A stretch of 64,000 nucleotides of DNA from JAPLFM01 sp964650885 (GTDB lineage: Bacteria > Bacteroidota > Ignavibacteria > Kapaibacteriales > UBA2268). The stretch spans positions 1 to 64,000 of the forward strand of contig CAZYXG010000001.1 of assembly GCA_964650885.1 (NCBI GenBank), written 5' to 3'. The number at the start of each line of letters is the position of its first letter. The stretch's first letter is position 1. Positions 27,797-37,798 of this stretch are shown in pieces. The notes beneath the pieces were generated by a model, which had not been told where the DNA came from, did no database searches, and worked only from the letters and a program-made list of their open reading frames with translations. Made by a program: the position numbers and the translations under genes.

Positions 27797-30439
27797 ATGA
27801 GCAAGCACGAACAAACTCCACTAATGAAGCAATATAACGGTATCAAAGAAAGATACCCAAATTCAATTTTGCTTTTCAGACTTGGCGATTTTTTTGAAAC
27901 TTTTGGCGATGATGCTGTAATTACTGCTGAAGTTTGTGGAATTGCATTGACCAAACGCAATAATGGTGCAGCTGGAGATATGCCACTGGCTGGATTTCCT
28001 CATCATCAAATTGATAACTATTTACCAAAACTTGTTAGAGCGGGTCATAGAGTTGCTGTTTGCGAACAAATGGAAGACCCAAAACAAGCTAAGGGAATTG
28101 TAAAACGAGATGTTGTGGAAGTTGTTACTCCAGGGGTTGCTCTTTATGATAGATTGCTTGATTCGAAGAAAAATAATTTCTTAGCTGCAATTAACATATC
28201 CGATATTGGCAAAGGAATTATGCTTGCAGGAATTGCTTATTGCGATATTTCTACAGGGGAGTTTAAGTCTGCCGAATTACCTCTTTCAAAATTAAAAGAA
28301 GTACTCACAGCAATAAACCCAAATGAAATAATAATAAACAAATGTTATAAATATGAACTTGAAGCAATAATTCAAACTCTTAGCAACACGCCCACAATTA
28401 CTAAACTTGAAGATTGGATCTTCGACAATGAATTTGCCAGAGATTTAATTAGTAAGCATTTTTCTACTCGAAATTTAAAAGGATTTGGAATTGAAAATCT
28501 ATCAATTGGCATTACTGCAATTGGTGCTATTATTTATTATGTTGGCGAAACACAAAATAAATATCTTAAACAAATTAATAGCTTAAGTATATTTAATCCA
28601 TTTGAATATATGCTTCTGGACCAATCCACTCGTAGGAATTTAGAGATTACTTATAGTGCGAACAACACAAAAGATGGTTCTCTTTACGCTGTATTAGATA
28701 GGACATTGACTCCACTTGGAGCAAGAATGCTTAAAAATTGGATGAACAATCCATTAATAAATATAGACTTAATAAATCAAAGATTAAATATTGTAGAGAT
28801 ATTTTATAATTCATATCCGCAATTATTACTGCTGAGAAGTGTGCTAAATCAGATTAGTGATTTGGAGCGACTAATGAGCAAATTATCCGCTCAAAGAGCT
28901 AATCCACGCGATATATTAAATATAAAAAATAGCTTGAAGTTAATGCCCGATATTAAAGAAATTATTAATTCAATTTCTAATTCTAAAGAATTGCAAACAT
29001 TAATTTCTGGGCTGAATAATTTAACAGAATTAGTAGCTCATATTGAAAATCATATTTTCGATGAAGCACCTGTGCAAATTGGGACTGGTAGTCTTTTCAA
29101 AGAGGGTATTGATTCTCAGCTAGATGAATACGTGAAATTGAAATATGATTCAAAGCAATATTTAGCAGAATTTCAAGCAAATGAAAGAGAGCGAACTGGT
29201 ATAGGTAATTTGAAAATCAGCTTCAATAATGTCTTCGGTTATTATATTGAAATAAGCAAAGGACAAGTCCAAAAAACTCCTGAGAATTATGAACGCAGAC
29301 AAACACTTGCTAATGCCGAACGATATATCACTCCAGAGCTAAAAGAATTTGAAGTGAAAATACTTTCTGCTGAAGAAAAAATAATGCAATTTGAATCTGC
29401 ACTTTTTGCAGAATTAATAACAAAAGTATATAATGACGCAGAAGCAATATTGAGCAATTCTCAAATTATTGCAACTCTTGACTGTTTGCAATGCTTTGCA
29501 TTTGTTTCAACTGAGTATGGTTACACAAAGCCAATAGTAGATGATTCTTATATTTTAGATATTAAAAATGGCAGACACCCTGTGGTAGAAAAGTTATTAC
29601 CATCGGGTGAATCATTCACTAAAAATGATACATTTATTGATATTGAATCCGAGCAAATACATATTATAACTGGTCCAAATATGGCAGGAAAGTCTTGCTA
29701 TTTGCGACAAGTAGGTCTTATCACATTGATGGCACACGTGGGTTGCTTTGTGCCAGCATCGTCGGCACATATTGGATTAGTGGATAGAATTTTCACAAGA
29801 GTAGGTGCTCAAGATAGTATTACATCTGGTGAAAGTACGTTTTTAGTGGAAATGCAAGAAGCGGCAAATATATTAAATAATGCAACTTCACGGAGTCTGT
29901 TACTGCTTGATGAAGTGGGCAGAGGCACAGCCACCTACGATGGGATTTCAATCTCTTGGGCTATTACAGAGCATCTTCATAATAAAATAAATGCACGTAC
30001 TTTATTTGCCACTCACTACCACGAATTAAATGAATTAACTACGAAATTTGATAAAGTTGTAAATTATAAAGTAGATGTTGTGGAAGCTGAGGATAAAATA
30101 ATATTCACTCACAAACTGAGCAAAGGTACAGCTAATCATTCATTCGGTATTCACGTAGCTAAAATGGCAGGAGTGCCTATTGATGTAGTGGACAGAGCAA
30201 ATGAGATTATGCACGAATTGGAATCAAATGAAAAACAAGAATCAATTCAAATAAAAACAATAAAGCCAAAAGTCACACAAATTAGTAATAGAAGTGTTAG
30301 TTCAAATGCTAATCAGCTGTCTATTATGGAATTTCAAGACGATAAAATACGACAACGTTTGAAAGAAATTAATATGGACAACCTCACTCCATTACAAGCA
30401 TTCCAGATTATGATGGAAATGAAAAAGTTAGCTGATTAG
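27797..30439 (+). CDS. mutS: DNA mismatch repair protein MutS
   Basis: 880 aa, full length. It recognises mismatches and recruits MutL. The N-terminal mismatch-binding domain contains FRLGDFFETFGDDA, whose Phe stacks on the mispaired base, with the Glu two residues on. The ATPase has Walker A GPNMAGKSCYLRQ (near 626), the signature region STFLVEMQEAANIL, and Walker B LLLLDEVGRGTATYDG. The C-terminus keeps the LTPLQAFQIMMEM dimer helix. The stop overlaps the convergent downstream gene's stop by 3 bases. Confidence 0.97.
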   Translation: MSKHEQTPLMKQYNGIKERYPNSILLFRLGDFFETFGDDAVITAEVCGIALTKRNNGAAGDMPLAGFPHHQIDNYLPKLVRAGHRVAVCEQMEDPKQAKGIVKRDVVEVVTPGVALYDRLLDSKKNNFLAAINISDIGKGIMLAGIAYCDISTGEFKSAELPLSKLKEVLTAINPNEIIINKCYKYELEAIIQTLSNTPTITKLEDWIFDNEFARDLISKHFSTRNLKGFGIENLSIGITAIGAIIYYVGETQNKYLKQINSLSIFNPFEYMLLDQSTRRNLEITYSANNTKDGSLYAVLDRTLTPLGARMLKNWMNNPLINIDLINQRLNIVEIFYNSYPQLLLLRSVLNQISDLERLMSKLSAQRANPRDILNIKNSLKLMPDIKEIINSISNSKELQTLISGLNNLTELVAHIENHIFDEAPVQIGTGSLFKEGIDSQLDEYVKLKYDSKQYLAEFQANERERTGIGNLKISFNNVFGYYIEISKGQVQKTPENYERRQTLANAERYITPELKEFEVKILSAEEKIMQFESALFAELITKVYNDAEAILSNSQIIATLDCLQCFAFVSTEYGYTKPIVDDSYILDIKNGRHPVVEKLLPSGESFTKNDTFIDIESEQIHIITGPNMAGKSCYLRQVGLITLMAHVGCFVPASSAHIGLVDRIFTRVGAQDSITSGESTFLVEMQEAANILNNATSRSLLLLDEVGRGTATYDGISISWAITEHLHNKINARTLFATHYHELNELTTKFDKVVNYKVDVVEAEDKIIFTHKLSKGTANHSFGIHVAKMAGVPIDVVDRANEIMHELESNEKQESIQIKTIKPKVTQISNRSVSSNANQLSIMEFQDDKIRQRLKEINMDNLTPLQAFQIMMEMKKLAD

Positions 30440-31035
30440 TTAGATACTTTTTTAATTACTTTTCTGTTCTTATAAATTAACTCTATAAAATATAGTCCTT
30501 TAGGAAATTGATAGAGCTTTTCAATGCTAGTTTCTATTAAGTTGCCATTTAATGAATAAATATTAGTTGAAAGTAATTCTGAATTATAAATTTCTTCATC
30601 TACAGAAAGTAGTGCTGTTGCCACGTATTCATAAATAACTTTTGTTGTATCTCCATCATTTCCTTCCACCCAAAAGTCCACTTGCGATTTTGCAGTACCC
30701 ATAATATTATTTGGGTAGAATTGCAAAACAGTAATTATATAATCATTTGGTAGTAATAAAAAGCTACCGACAGTATCTGTTTCATTATGAAAAATGAATG
30801 CAAAATCGAAAGTTGCATCCCAACCTTGAGGTTTAGGTACTAAATACTTCTTTTTCCAATTTATCTTCAAAGTATCATCGCTCAATGACTGCATCTTGTT
30901 TGGATAATAGCAAACAAAACTACTAGCCGATGATGTGAAATAAACAGAATCAGAAGCCATTTCAAATAGCTTTTTAGCATTAGTTAATCTTACAAAACTA
31001 AGCAATACTATAATTATCGTAAATATTTTTTTCAT
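30436..31035 (-). CDS. Secreted protein with T9SS type A-like C-terminal tail
   Basis: 199 aa. It has a signal peptide (IFTIIIVLLSFVRLTNA) and ends with IYSLNGNLIETSIEKL plus FPKGLYFIELIYKNRKVIKK, the layout of a type IX secretion sorting domain (a G-N strand, the K-G-hYhh motif and a basic end). The middle is an unrecognised beta-rich region. The start lies inside the last 38 bases of the helicase-nuclease gene, so the two overlap. It is probably exported to the cell surface. The T9SS machinery itself is not in this window apart from a possible PorW-like gene. Confidence 0.75.
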   Translation of the reverse strand: MKKIFTIIIVLLSFVRLTNAKKLFEMASDSVYFTSSASSFVCYYPNKMQSLSDDTLKINWKKKYLVPKPQGWDATFDFAFIFHNETDTVGSFLLLPNDYIITVLQFYPNNIMGTAKSQVDFWVEGNDGDTTKVIYEYVATALLSVDEEIYNSELLSTNIYSLNGNLIETSIEKLYQFPKGLYFIELIYKNRKVIKKVSN

Positions 31036-34000
31036 AGTCTTTAATTTCTATCACATCGTTAGTTATCTGATTTGAAAAGTTCATTAGCTCATCTCTTGTA
31101 AATATGAACTCATAGAAACACTTTTCAAATATCTTAGAATCCAAAGCATTTGGAAAAACCAACCTCGCTTTGAAAATTTCTTGTTGCTCATTTAATAGCA
31201 TTGCAAAATACGAATATGTTTGCATTTGATATTTATAAGTATTTGCTAGACGCTCAATATCGGAGCTTGTTGTTATCTGGTTTGTCTTCCAATCCCAAAT
31301 TTCATAATCGCCATTATCGTGTTTAATCAGTAAGTCAATAGTTACCATAAAGAAGTCGTCATTGAATGGCATATATAGACAAAACTCTTTTTTACCATTC
31401 AATATTTCTTTTAAATATTCTTTAAAAATGTTTGTATTGATTAACTCCAAGGCAAATGCAAATACTTTCTCTTTAATTTCCAAATCGTTAATAATATGGT
31501 TTTCTGAAAGGAAATTGTCAAGCGATAGTTTAAGCATTTCAAAATTATCGTTCACATACCACTTATTGATATTCTCCATTATATAGTGGAAGGCATTCCC
31601 AATTATGATTGCCTTATCTTGATTGCTTATAGTAATTGGCAAGCTTTGTTCAGCTTCATTTTCATTGCTGTTTTTGCTATTTATAATAGCTTTCTCACTT
31701 TTATTGCCAAAAAAGTAAATGTCACTATAATCAAACTTCTCATCTTTGAACTTTTTGATTTTACTTGCAGAAAAAAACAAATGCTTTTGATAATCAGTCA
31801 ATTGACCAGTTAGTAATTCTTTCTCAGTTGTCACTAATTCAACATTTAAATCTATATTATCTTTTGAAAAGCTAAGAATAGGATTTGTTTCATCAATCAA
31901 ATCCCAATTTAGCTTTGCAATATCTTTCATAGCTGTAACTACATAATCCTGCAAAAGTTTTAATGAGGAATCATTTTTGTTTGAAGAATCAATTGTATTT
32001 ATAAATAACTGTTGTTCTGCTCTGGTGAATGCTACATATAGCAGACGCTTGTTTTCCTCGTGTTCTGTTAAAAGTTTATATTCTTTTAAATATTTCGTTA
32101 TATAATTATCTTTCGTTTCTATAAGTTTATTATCTAATTCATTATCGAAAGAAATGAAATTATAATTAAGTCCTTTAGAATTGTCGTAGCGATTATTTCC
32201 ACCACCTGCCAAATTATAAATTATTACGATTGGAAACTCTAAACCTTTAGATTTGTGTATAGTTAAGAGTTCTATTGCATTGAAATCAGAAGTGTAATTT
32301 ATTTCTTCGTTAATTTTATTCTGAGATAAATCTTCTAATTTCATCACAAAATCATATAAATTCCCAAAGCCATTTTCTTCGAAACCACGTGAGTAATTAA
32401 AAATTGCTTTTAAACTATTTTGCCTTTGCGTATCGCTCAATGAAACATTAACAAACCAATTAGATCTTTTAATTATATCGCTAATTAAAAATGTAATATT
32501 TATTCTTTGTGCAATATTTATTTGATTTTCTAAAATCATTGAAATTGGTTTATTCTTAGTTTTTATTATATCGAATAGGTGTGGATTATTATTATCTGTA
32601 AATTCAGCTTTATAAAGCAATTTCATCTCTAATAGCTCACTATCGCTTAATCCAAAAAAAGGTGATTTTAAAATTGTCATTAATGCTATATCATCTTGAG
32701 GAAATATCAGAAACTTCAGATAGTTAGCTAAATCAAGATATATGTTGTTTTCGAACCATTGCTTTTCTCCTTGATATTTTACAGGTATTTTCAAGTCTTC
32801 CAAATAGAATTTAAGAATACTAAAATTTGTAGCATTTCTTGATATTACCGCTATATCGCTTGCTTTTACTTGTCTTTTACTTTTTAATTTCTTATCGTAA
32901 ATCATATAAGGTTTATAAAGCATATTCGCAATTAAATTTGCAGTGTATTGTGCTTCTCTTTCAAAAAGATGCTTTTTCAGGTCTTTTTCATTTTTATTAA
33001 TATTTATTATATTTACTTTTGAAAATTCATTATTCGTTTTAGCTCCTTCAGCCAAGTTGAATTTCTCATAATCTATTTTAGCTACTTTGTTTGCCTCTAA
33101 AAGATTAGTTTTAAAAGGCAATTCAAAGATATTTTTAAATACTGCATTGTTGAAATTAATCAAAGTAGGGAATAATCGGTAAGTATCAGCTAATACAACT
33201 TCTTCAGCTTTTGTTAGGTTTGTGCTGTTTAATGCCAAAAGTTCATTTTTTGCTTCAATGAAAACCCCAACTTCAGCTCCTCTAAAAGCATAAATACTTT
33301 GTTTTGCATCACCAACTATGACTAATTTTGTACTTATAGAATCAATTGATATGCTTGGGGTTAAATCATTTATAAAACTTTTAATAATCCTATATTGTAG
33401 TTCATCCGTATCCTGAAATTCATCAACCATAATGGTATGAAATCTAGTTTGTAATTTTGGCAAAATAGTATCGCTATGAGTTTCTAACATTCTCGCAGTT
33501 AGAATCAATGATTCATCATGGTGCAAAATGTTATTATCAATAGAAAGCTTTTCCATATTTTCGATAATCTCATTTCCCCAGTCATAAAGCAAAAGTAATT
33601 CTTGATTAAAGTCTTCTATACTTTTCAATATATCAAATTTGTTCTCCCGAATAAAATCATACATTTCAAGTTGATCAGATTCAGTTGAAAACTCCTTTGC
33701 CAGATATTTACCCAAACTTGTTCTTTTTTCAAATATTTCTTTCAATGCTATTAGCAATTCAGAATTATTCATTGCATTTGTTATAAATGCAAGTTTAGTA
33801 TCTCGTTGCTCATTTTCTTTCATAATATCTTTATTTTGAGTTTTTTCAGAACTAAAATTATTCAATATAAACACAACTTCATCGTAGAACTTGCTCAAAT
33901 CATTATAGAACTTCTCCAAGAAGAGTTTGTGCTTTTCTTGGAATTCAATTTCAAAATTATTTAATTTGCTTCTTTTGTAATAAATCTGAGTGATTTGTTC

Positions 34001-34501
34001 TTTGAAAAATTCTAATCCATATTTTTGGATAAATATCTTAAGTGATTTGTCTTTTGCTTTATATTTTTTTTCCAAAAAAATGTGGATAGCCCTAAGTTTA
34101 TATTCATGTAGCTCCAAATCAGTCATCAAACTAAAATTTGGGTTCAATCCAGCTTCTACTGGAAATTCCTTCAATAGCTTATTGCAAAAGCTATGAATTG
34201 TAGAAAAATTTGCTTTAAAAATGTTGTCTGTAATTTCATCAGACACTTCAGAATCATCGAGAGCTTGAAAAACTCTTAGAGATATTTCATTTGCAGCTTT
34301 TTCAGTAAACGTAAGAGCAGCTATCTTTTCCACAGGAACACCAGACTTTATCAAGCGAACGATTTTCTGCACCATAGTCTGTGTTTTCCCGCTTCCAGCG
34401 TTTGCCGTAATCACCAAATGATAATCGGAAGTGATTACCTTTTCCTGAATTGGGCTGGGAAGAAACTGAACATTTTCTTTAGATTTTTCTGAATTCGACA
34501 T
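30998..34501 (-). CDS. AddA/RecB-like UvrD-family helicase with C-terminal PD-(D/E)XK nuclease
   Basis: 1167 aa. It unwinds double-strand DNA ends in recombinational repair. Helicase motifs seen are Q/Walker A TANAGSGKTQTMV (near 32-44), TFTEKAANEI, Walker B IMVDEFQDTDELQ, motif III VGDAKQSIYAFRG, LLTIHKSKGLEFPIV and motif VI LLYVAFTRAEQQL. The C-terminal RecB-like nuclease has GNAFHYIMENI, a VTIDLLIKH strand, and the DWKTNQ catalytic motif. An AddB-like partner would be expected next to it in Bacteroidota, but none is present on either side. Confidence 0.9.
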   Translation of the reverse strand: MSNSEKSKENVQFLPSPIQEKVITSDYHLVITANAGSGKTQTMVQKIVRLIKSGVPVEKIAALTFTEKAANEISLRVFQALDDSEVSDEITDNIFKANFSTIHSFCNKLLKEFPVEAGLNPNFSLMTDLELHEYKLRAIHIFLEKKYKAKDKSLKIFIQKYGLEFFKEQITQIYYKRSKLNNFEIEFQEKHKLFLEKFYNDLSKFYDEVVFILNNFSSEKTQNKDIMKENEQRDTKLAFITNAMNNSELLIALKEIFEKRTSLGKYLAKEFSTESDQLEMYDFIRENKFDILKSIEDFNQELLLLYDWGNEIIENMEKLSIDNNILHHDESLILTARMLETHSDTILPKLQTRFHTIMVDEFQDTDELQYRIIKSFINDLTPSISIDSISTKLVIVGDAKQSIYAFRGAEVGVFIEAKNELLALNSTNLTKAEEVVLADTYRLFPTLINFNNAVFKNIFELPFKTNLLEANKVAKIDYEKFNLAEGAKTNNEFSKVNIININKNEKDLKKHLFEREAQYTANLIANMLYKPYMIYDKKLKSKRQVKASDIAVISRNATNFSILKFYLEDLKIPVKYQGEKQWFENNIYLDLANYLKFLIFPQDDIALMTILKSPFFGLSDSELLEMKLLYKAEFTDNNNPHLFDIIKTKNKPISMILENQINIAQRINITFLISDIIKRSNWFVNVSLSDTQRQNSLKAIFNYSRGFEENGFGNLYDFVMKLEDLSQNKINEEINYTSDFNAIELLTIHKSKGLEFPIVIIYNLAGGGNNRYDNSKGLNYNFISFDNELDNKLIETKDNYITKYLKEYKLLTEHEENKRLLYVAFTRAEQQLFINTIDSSNKNDSSLKLLQDYVVTAMKDIAKLNWDLIDETNPILSFSKDNIDLNVELVTTEKELLTGQLTDYQKHLFFSASKIKKFKDEKFDYSDIYFFGNKSEKAIINSKNSNENEAEQSLPITISNQDKAIIIGNAFHYIMENINKWYVNDNFEMLKLSLDNFLSENHIINDLEIKEKVFAFALELINTNIFKEYLKEILNGKKEFCLYMPFNDDFFMVTIDLLIKHDNGDYEIWDWKTNQITTSSDIERLANTYKYQMQTYSYFAMLLNEQQEIFKARLVFPNALDSKIFEKCFYEFIFTRDELMNFSNQITNDVIEIKDYEKNIYDNYSIA

Positions 34502-34549
34502 TGAAATACAAAATTAGATTAAAAATATACCGCAATTTATATAAAACAT

Positions 34550-34580
34550 TTTGTCATATCAAATTAATTCCGTAATTTTG
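34550..34580 (+). promoter_or_regulatory. Bacteroidota-type promoter of the initiator tRNA gene
   Basis: TTTG (34550-34553) and TAATTTTG (34573-34580) are separated by 19 bases, an excellent match to the TTTG-N19-TAnnTTTG pattern. The predicted transcription start near 34584 lies about 9 bases before the tRNA. Confidence 0.65.
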
Positions 34581-34592
34581 TAATCTAAACAT

Positions 34593-34665
34593 CGCGGGGT
34601 GGAGCAATAGGTAGCTCGTCGGGCTCATAACCCGAAGGTTGTAGGTTCGAGTCCTGCCTCCGCTA
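34593..34665 (+). tRNA. tRNA-Met initiator (CAT)
   Basis: The cloverleaf folds cleanly: acceptor CGCGGGG/CTCCGCT, D arm GAGC/GCTC, anticodon stem TCGGG/CCCGA with loop CTCATAA, T arm GTAGG/CCTGC. The three GC pairs at the base of the anticodon stem and an unpaired 1-72 position (C1 opposite T72) mark the initiator. CCA is not encoded; the discriminator is A. A hairpin terminator follows. Confidence 0.93.
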
Positions 34666-34678
34666 CGATAAATCAAGA

Positions 34679-34714
34679 AAAGTCTTTATAACGAAAGTTG
34701 TAAAGACTTTTTTT
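34679..34714 (+). terminator. Intrinsic terminator after the initiator tRNA
   Basis: A 10-bp stem AAAGTCTTTA/TAAAGACTTT with a 12-base loop is followed by a T run. It lies 13 bases after the tRNA. Confidence 0.85.
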
Positions 34715-35066
34715 GTTTTTGGAAACTCTAACTTATCTTTAAAGAGTTTTGACTTTATAGTAAGATTTTAGAAAAAGTCAAAGTGCAGTTTATTTTAAAA
34801 AAAGTTAGATACCTTAACAACATTTACAAGTAAGACAGTTTATGTATTTTTGTTAATGTTTTAGTTTGACATTTGGTTTGGATACCAGACTACTCTGGTA
34901 AGACAACAAAATATACTTAAAGTAGCTGAATAATAATTAATATACGTAACTACTTTTCTTTTGTAGAGGATTTAGATGGCAGCACTGCCTAGCAAAGCTG
35001 CAATACTTCGTAAATTCGATTTCTTCGCATTTTCAGAATGAAAAAGAAAGCGTTATCTGCTATGAC
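34715..35066. other. 350-base region without a convincing gene, with inverted repeats
   Basis: No frame encodes a recognisable protein. It holds a 7-bp inverted repeat with a 4-base loop (TACCAGA/TCTGGTA, 34883-34900) and a second one with a 24-base loop (AAAGTAG/CTACTTT, 34919-34956). A 21-codon ORF (ATG at 34976) has no family. An uncharacterised small RNA is possible but not supported by any family signature I recognise. Confidence 0.35.
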
Positions 35067-35097
35067 AAAAAAAAAGACAGGTTTTATTAAACCTGTC
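35067..35097 (-). terminator. Intrinsic terminator after leuS
   Basis: A 9-bp perfect stem GACAGGTTT/AAACCTGTC with a 4-base loop is followed on the minus strand by nine T. It is 38 bases past the leuS stop. Confidence 0.9.
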
Positions 35098-35134
35098 CTT
35101 AAATTAGCTATTAATAATACACAGTTATTTAAAA

Positions 35135-37687
35135 TTACTTACCAACAATAAAGTTAATCAGTTTGTTTGGTACATAAATCACTTTCATAATATTGAAACC
35201 ATCTAAATGTCTTTGTATATTGTCATCTTGTTTAGCCAAGTTTTCTATTGTCGCTTGGTCTGAATTAAATGGTACAAGCATTTTGCCTCTAATTTTACTT
35301 GCGACTTGGATTACCATTTCCACTTCTTGTTTCATAGTTTTACTTTCGTCCCAATCTGGGTACTTCTCTAAAACTATGCTTGTGGTTTTGCCAAGTCTAT
35401 TCCAAATTTCTTCGCAAATGTGAGGAGCAAATGCCGATAAAGCAAGTACAAATTGCTCATACATCTTGCGTGGCAATGCTTCGTACTTATAACATTCATT
35501 TACAAATATCATCATTTGCGAAATTGCAGTATTGAAGCTAAGGTTTTCAATATCTTCAGCTACTTTTTTAAGTGTAAAGTTAAGAGTAAATTCTTGGTCT
35601 TTGTTTAACTCAATATCTTGAATTAAGCTATTCATTGATCCATCATCATTTATACTTAATCGCCATACTCTTGAAAGGAATCTGAATACGCCTTCAATTC
35701 CTTTTTCTGACCAAGGTTTAGAAGCTTCAAGTGGGCCTAAAAACATTTCAAATAAACGTAGTGAGTCGGCACCGTATTCTCCAATTATATCATCTGGATT
35801 TACAACATTACCAAGAGATTTAGACATTTTTCTGCCGTCGGAACCTATAATTAAACCCTGATGGAATAATTTTTTGAATGGTTCAACAGTACTTACTAAA
35901 TTATAGTCATAAAGCACTTTATGCCAAAAACGAGCATAAAGCAAATGTAACACAGCATGTTCAGAGCCACCCATATATAGGTCAACACCAGTTTCGCCCA
36001 TCCAATAATTTTCAGCTTCTTCATCGGCGAATATTTCAGTATTTTTGGGGTCGATATATCGCAAATAATACCAGCAACTGCCTGCCCATTGGGGCATAGT
36101 ATTAGTTTCAAAGCGAGCTTGTTTGCCAGTTAGTGGATCTATAAAGTTTACCCAAGAATCAACTTTTGCAAGAGGGGATTCACCTGTGCCAGCTGGCTGA
36201 AAATCTTGAACATCTGGCAAAACTAATGGCAATTCATCTTCATTCAAGCCACGTTTTGTACCATCTTCAAAGAACATAATTGGCATTGGCTCACCCCAAT
36301 ATCTTTGGCGAGAAAATAACCAATCTCTCAAGCGGAATTGAATTTTTCTTTTACCAATTTTTTGTTGTTCAATCCAATCAATAATTTTAGATTTAGCTTC
36401 TATAGAAGGTAATCCTTCAATAGAGAAATCACAAGTTTCTGAATTAATCGAAACTCCATAATCTGTAAAAGCTTTTTCTTGAACATCGAAATCACTTCCA
36501 TCGGCTGGAGCAACAACTTGTACTATTTTCATATCCAAAGCTTTTGCGAAATCGTGGTCTCTTTGGTCGTGCCCAGGCACAGCCATAATAGCTCCTGTTC
36601 CGTAGCTTCCAAGAACATAATCTGCAATTAAAATTGGAATTTCAGCTAAATTCATAGGATTAATAGCATAAGTGCCAGTGAAAACACCAGACTTTTCTTT
36701 GCCAGTTTCGCCACGTTCTAAATCACTTTTAAATGATGCTTCTTCTTGATATTTTTTTACTTTATCTTTTTGAGCTGTAATTGTAACTTCATCAACAAGT
36801 GGATGTTCAGGAGCAAGTACAATATAAGTTGCACCAAATAAAGTATCTGGGCGAGTGGTAAAGACAGTGATAGTTTTATTGCTATCTTTTACATTGAAAA
36901 TTACTTCAGCACCTTCGCTTTTTCCTATCCAATGTTTTTGCATTTCCATTGTAGAATTTGGCCAATCTACTAAAGCTAAATCATCGAGCAAACGCTGAGA
37001 ATATTCTGTAATGCGAATCATCCACTGACGCATTGGGCGGCGGACAACAGAGTAGCCTTTTTCTTTCCATTCATCTACTTCTTCATTTGCCAACACAGTT
37101 CCTAACTCTTCACACCAATTAACAGGCATCATTGAAATAAAAGCAAGGCGTTTGGAATCTCTATATTCTTCTATTTCTTTTTCAGTTGTTAAGTGAGAAG
37201 GTATTGGCAATTCTTCAATTGAGTTTGCTTTTTGAGTAGCTTGGTCGTAATAAGAATTATAAATCAAAAGGAACATCCATTGTGTCCATTTGTAATATTC
37301 AGGTGAAGTAGTATTAACTATTCTATCCCAGTCATAGCCAAGACCAATCATTTTCAATTGGCGTGTGAAATTTTCAATATTTATTAAAGTAGCATCATTT
37401 GGATGAATACCAGTTTTCATTGAGTATCGTTCAGTAGGCAAGCCGAAAGCATCAAAACCCATAGGGTGCAAAACGTTAAAACCTTTCATTCTCTTATATC
37501 GTGCTAAGATGTCGGTAGCGGTATAGCCCTCTGGGTGCCCGATATGCAAACCCGCACCACTTGGGTATGGGAACATATCTAAAATATAGTATTTAGGTTT
37601 TGAATAATCATTATGAGTAGCATAAATCTTGGAATCGTCCCACGATTTTTGCCATTTTGCTTCAATTTCTTTGAAAGGATAAGACAT
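35135..37687 (-). CDS. leuS: Leucyl-tRNA synthetase
   Basis: 850 aa class I synthetase that charges tRNA-Leu. The HIGH motif is in MFPYPSGAGLHIGHPEGYT and the KMSKS motif in GRKMSKSLGNVVNPDD. A CP1 editing domain (TTRPDTLFGATY, ADYVLGSYGTGAIMAVPGHDQRD) separates the two, and the anticodon-binding domain is C-terminal. The chosen start is the ATG at 37687 (MSYPFKEIEAKWQ), which matches family N-termini; the frame stays open 22 codons upstream, but that extension has no conserved character. Confidence 0.95.
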   Translation of the reverse strand: MSYPFKEIEAKWQKSWDDSKIYATHNDYSKPKYYILDMFPYPSGAGLHIGHPEGYTATDILARYKRMKGFNVLHPMGFDAFGLPTERYSMKTGIHPNDATLINIENFTRQLKMIGLGYDWDRIVNTTSPEYYKWTQWMFLLIYNSYYDQATQKANSIEELPIPSHLTTEKEIEEYRDSKRLAFISMMPVNWCEELGTVLANEEVDEWKEKGYSVVRRPMRQWMIRITEYSQRLLDDLALVDWPNSTMEMQKHWIGKSEGAEVIFNVKDSNKTITVFTTRPDTLFGATYIVLAPEHPLVDEVTITAQKDKVKKYQEEASFKSDLERGETGKEKSGVFTGTYAINPMNLAEIPILIADYVLGSYGTGAIMAVPGHDQRDHDFAKALDMKIVQVVAPADGSDFDVQEKAFTDYGVSINSETCDFSIEGLPSIEAKSKIIDWIEQQKIGKRKIQFRLRDWLFSRQRYWGEPMPIMFFEDGTKRGLNEDELPLVLPDVQDFQPAGTGESPLAKVDSWVNFIDPLTGKQARFETNTMPQWAGSCWYYLRYIDPKNTEIFADEEAENYWMGETGVDLYMGGSEHAVLHLLYARFWHKVLYDYNLVSTVEPFKKLFHQGLIIGSDGRKMSKSLGNVVNPDDIIGEYGADSLRLFEMFLGPLEASKPWSEKGIEGVFRFLSRVWRLSINDDGSMNSLIQDIELNKDQEFTLNFTLKKVAEDIENLSFNTAISQMMIFVNECYKYEALPRKMYEQFVLALSAFAPHICEEIWNRLGKTTSIVLEKYPDWDESKTMKQEVEMVIQVASKIRGKMLVPFNSDQATIENLAKQDDNIQRHLDGFNIMKVIYVPNKLINFIVGK

Positions 37688-37798
37688 TTTTCTAATTGAT
37701 TTGGTTGTAAAATTTCCGCAAAATACTGATTTTTGCAGTAAGGATTTACACAAAGTTTCAGTCTTATGTGTAAGTGAGTTGTGAAGATTCTATAAAAT

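Noticed and set aside
34976..35041. A 21-codon ORF that might be a leader peptide or tmRNA tag
   Set aside because: No tmRNA-like structure, tRNA-like domain or usual tag ending is present, and the region shows no downstream gene it could control.
35896..36111. Hydrophobic ORFs inside leuS on both strands
   Set aside because: They lie inside the conserved leuS reading frame and are shadows.
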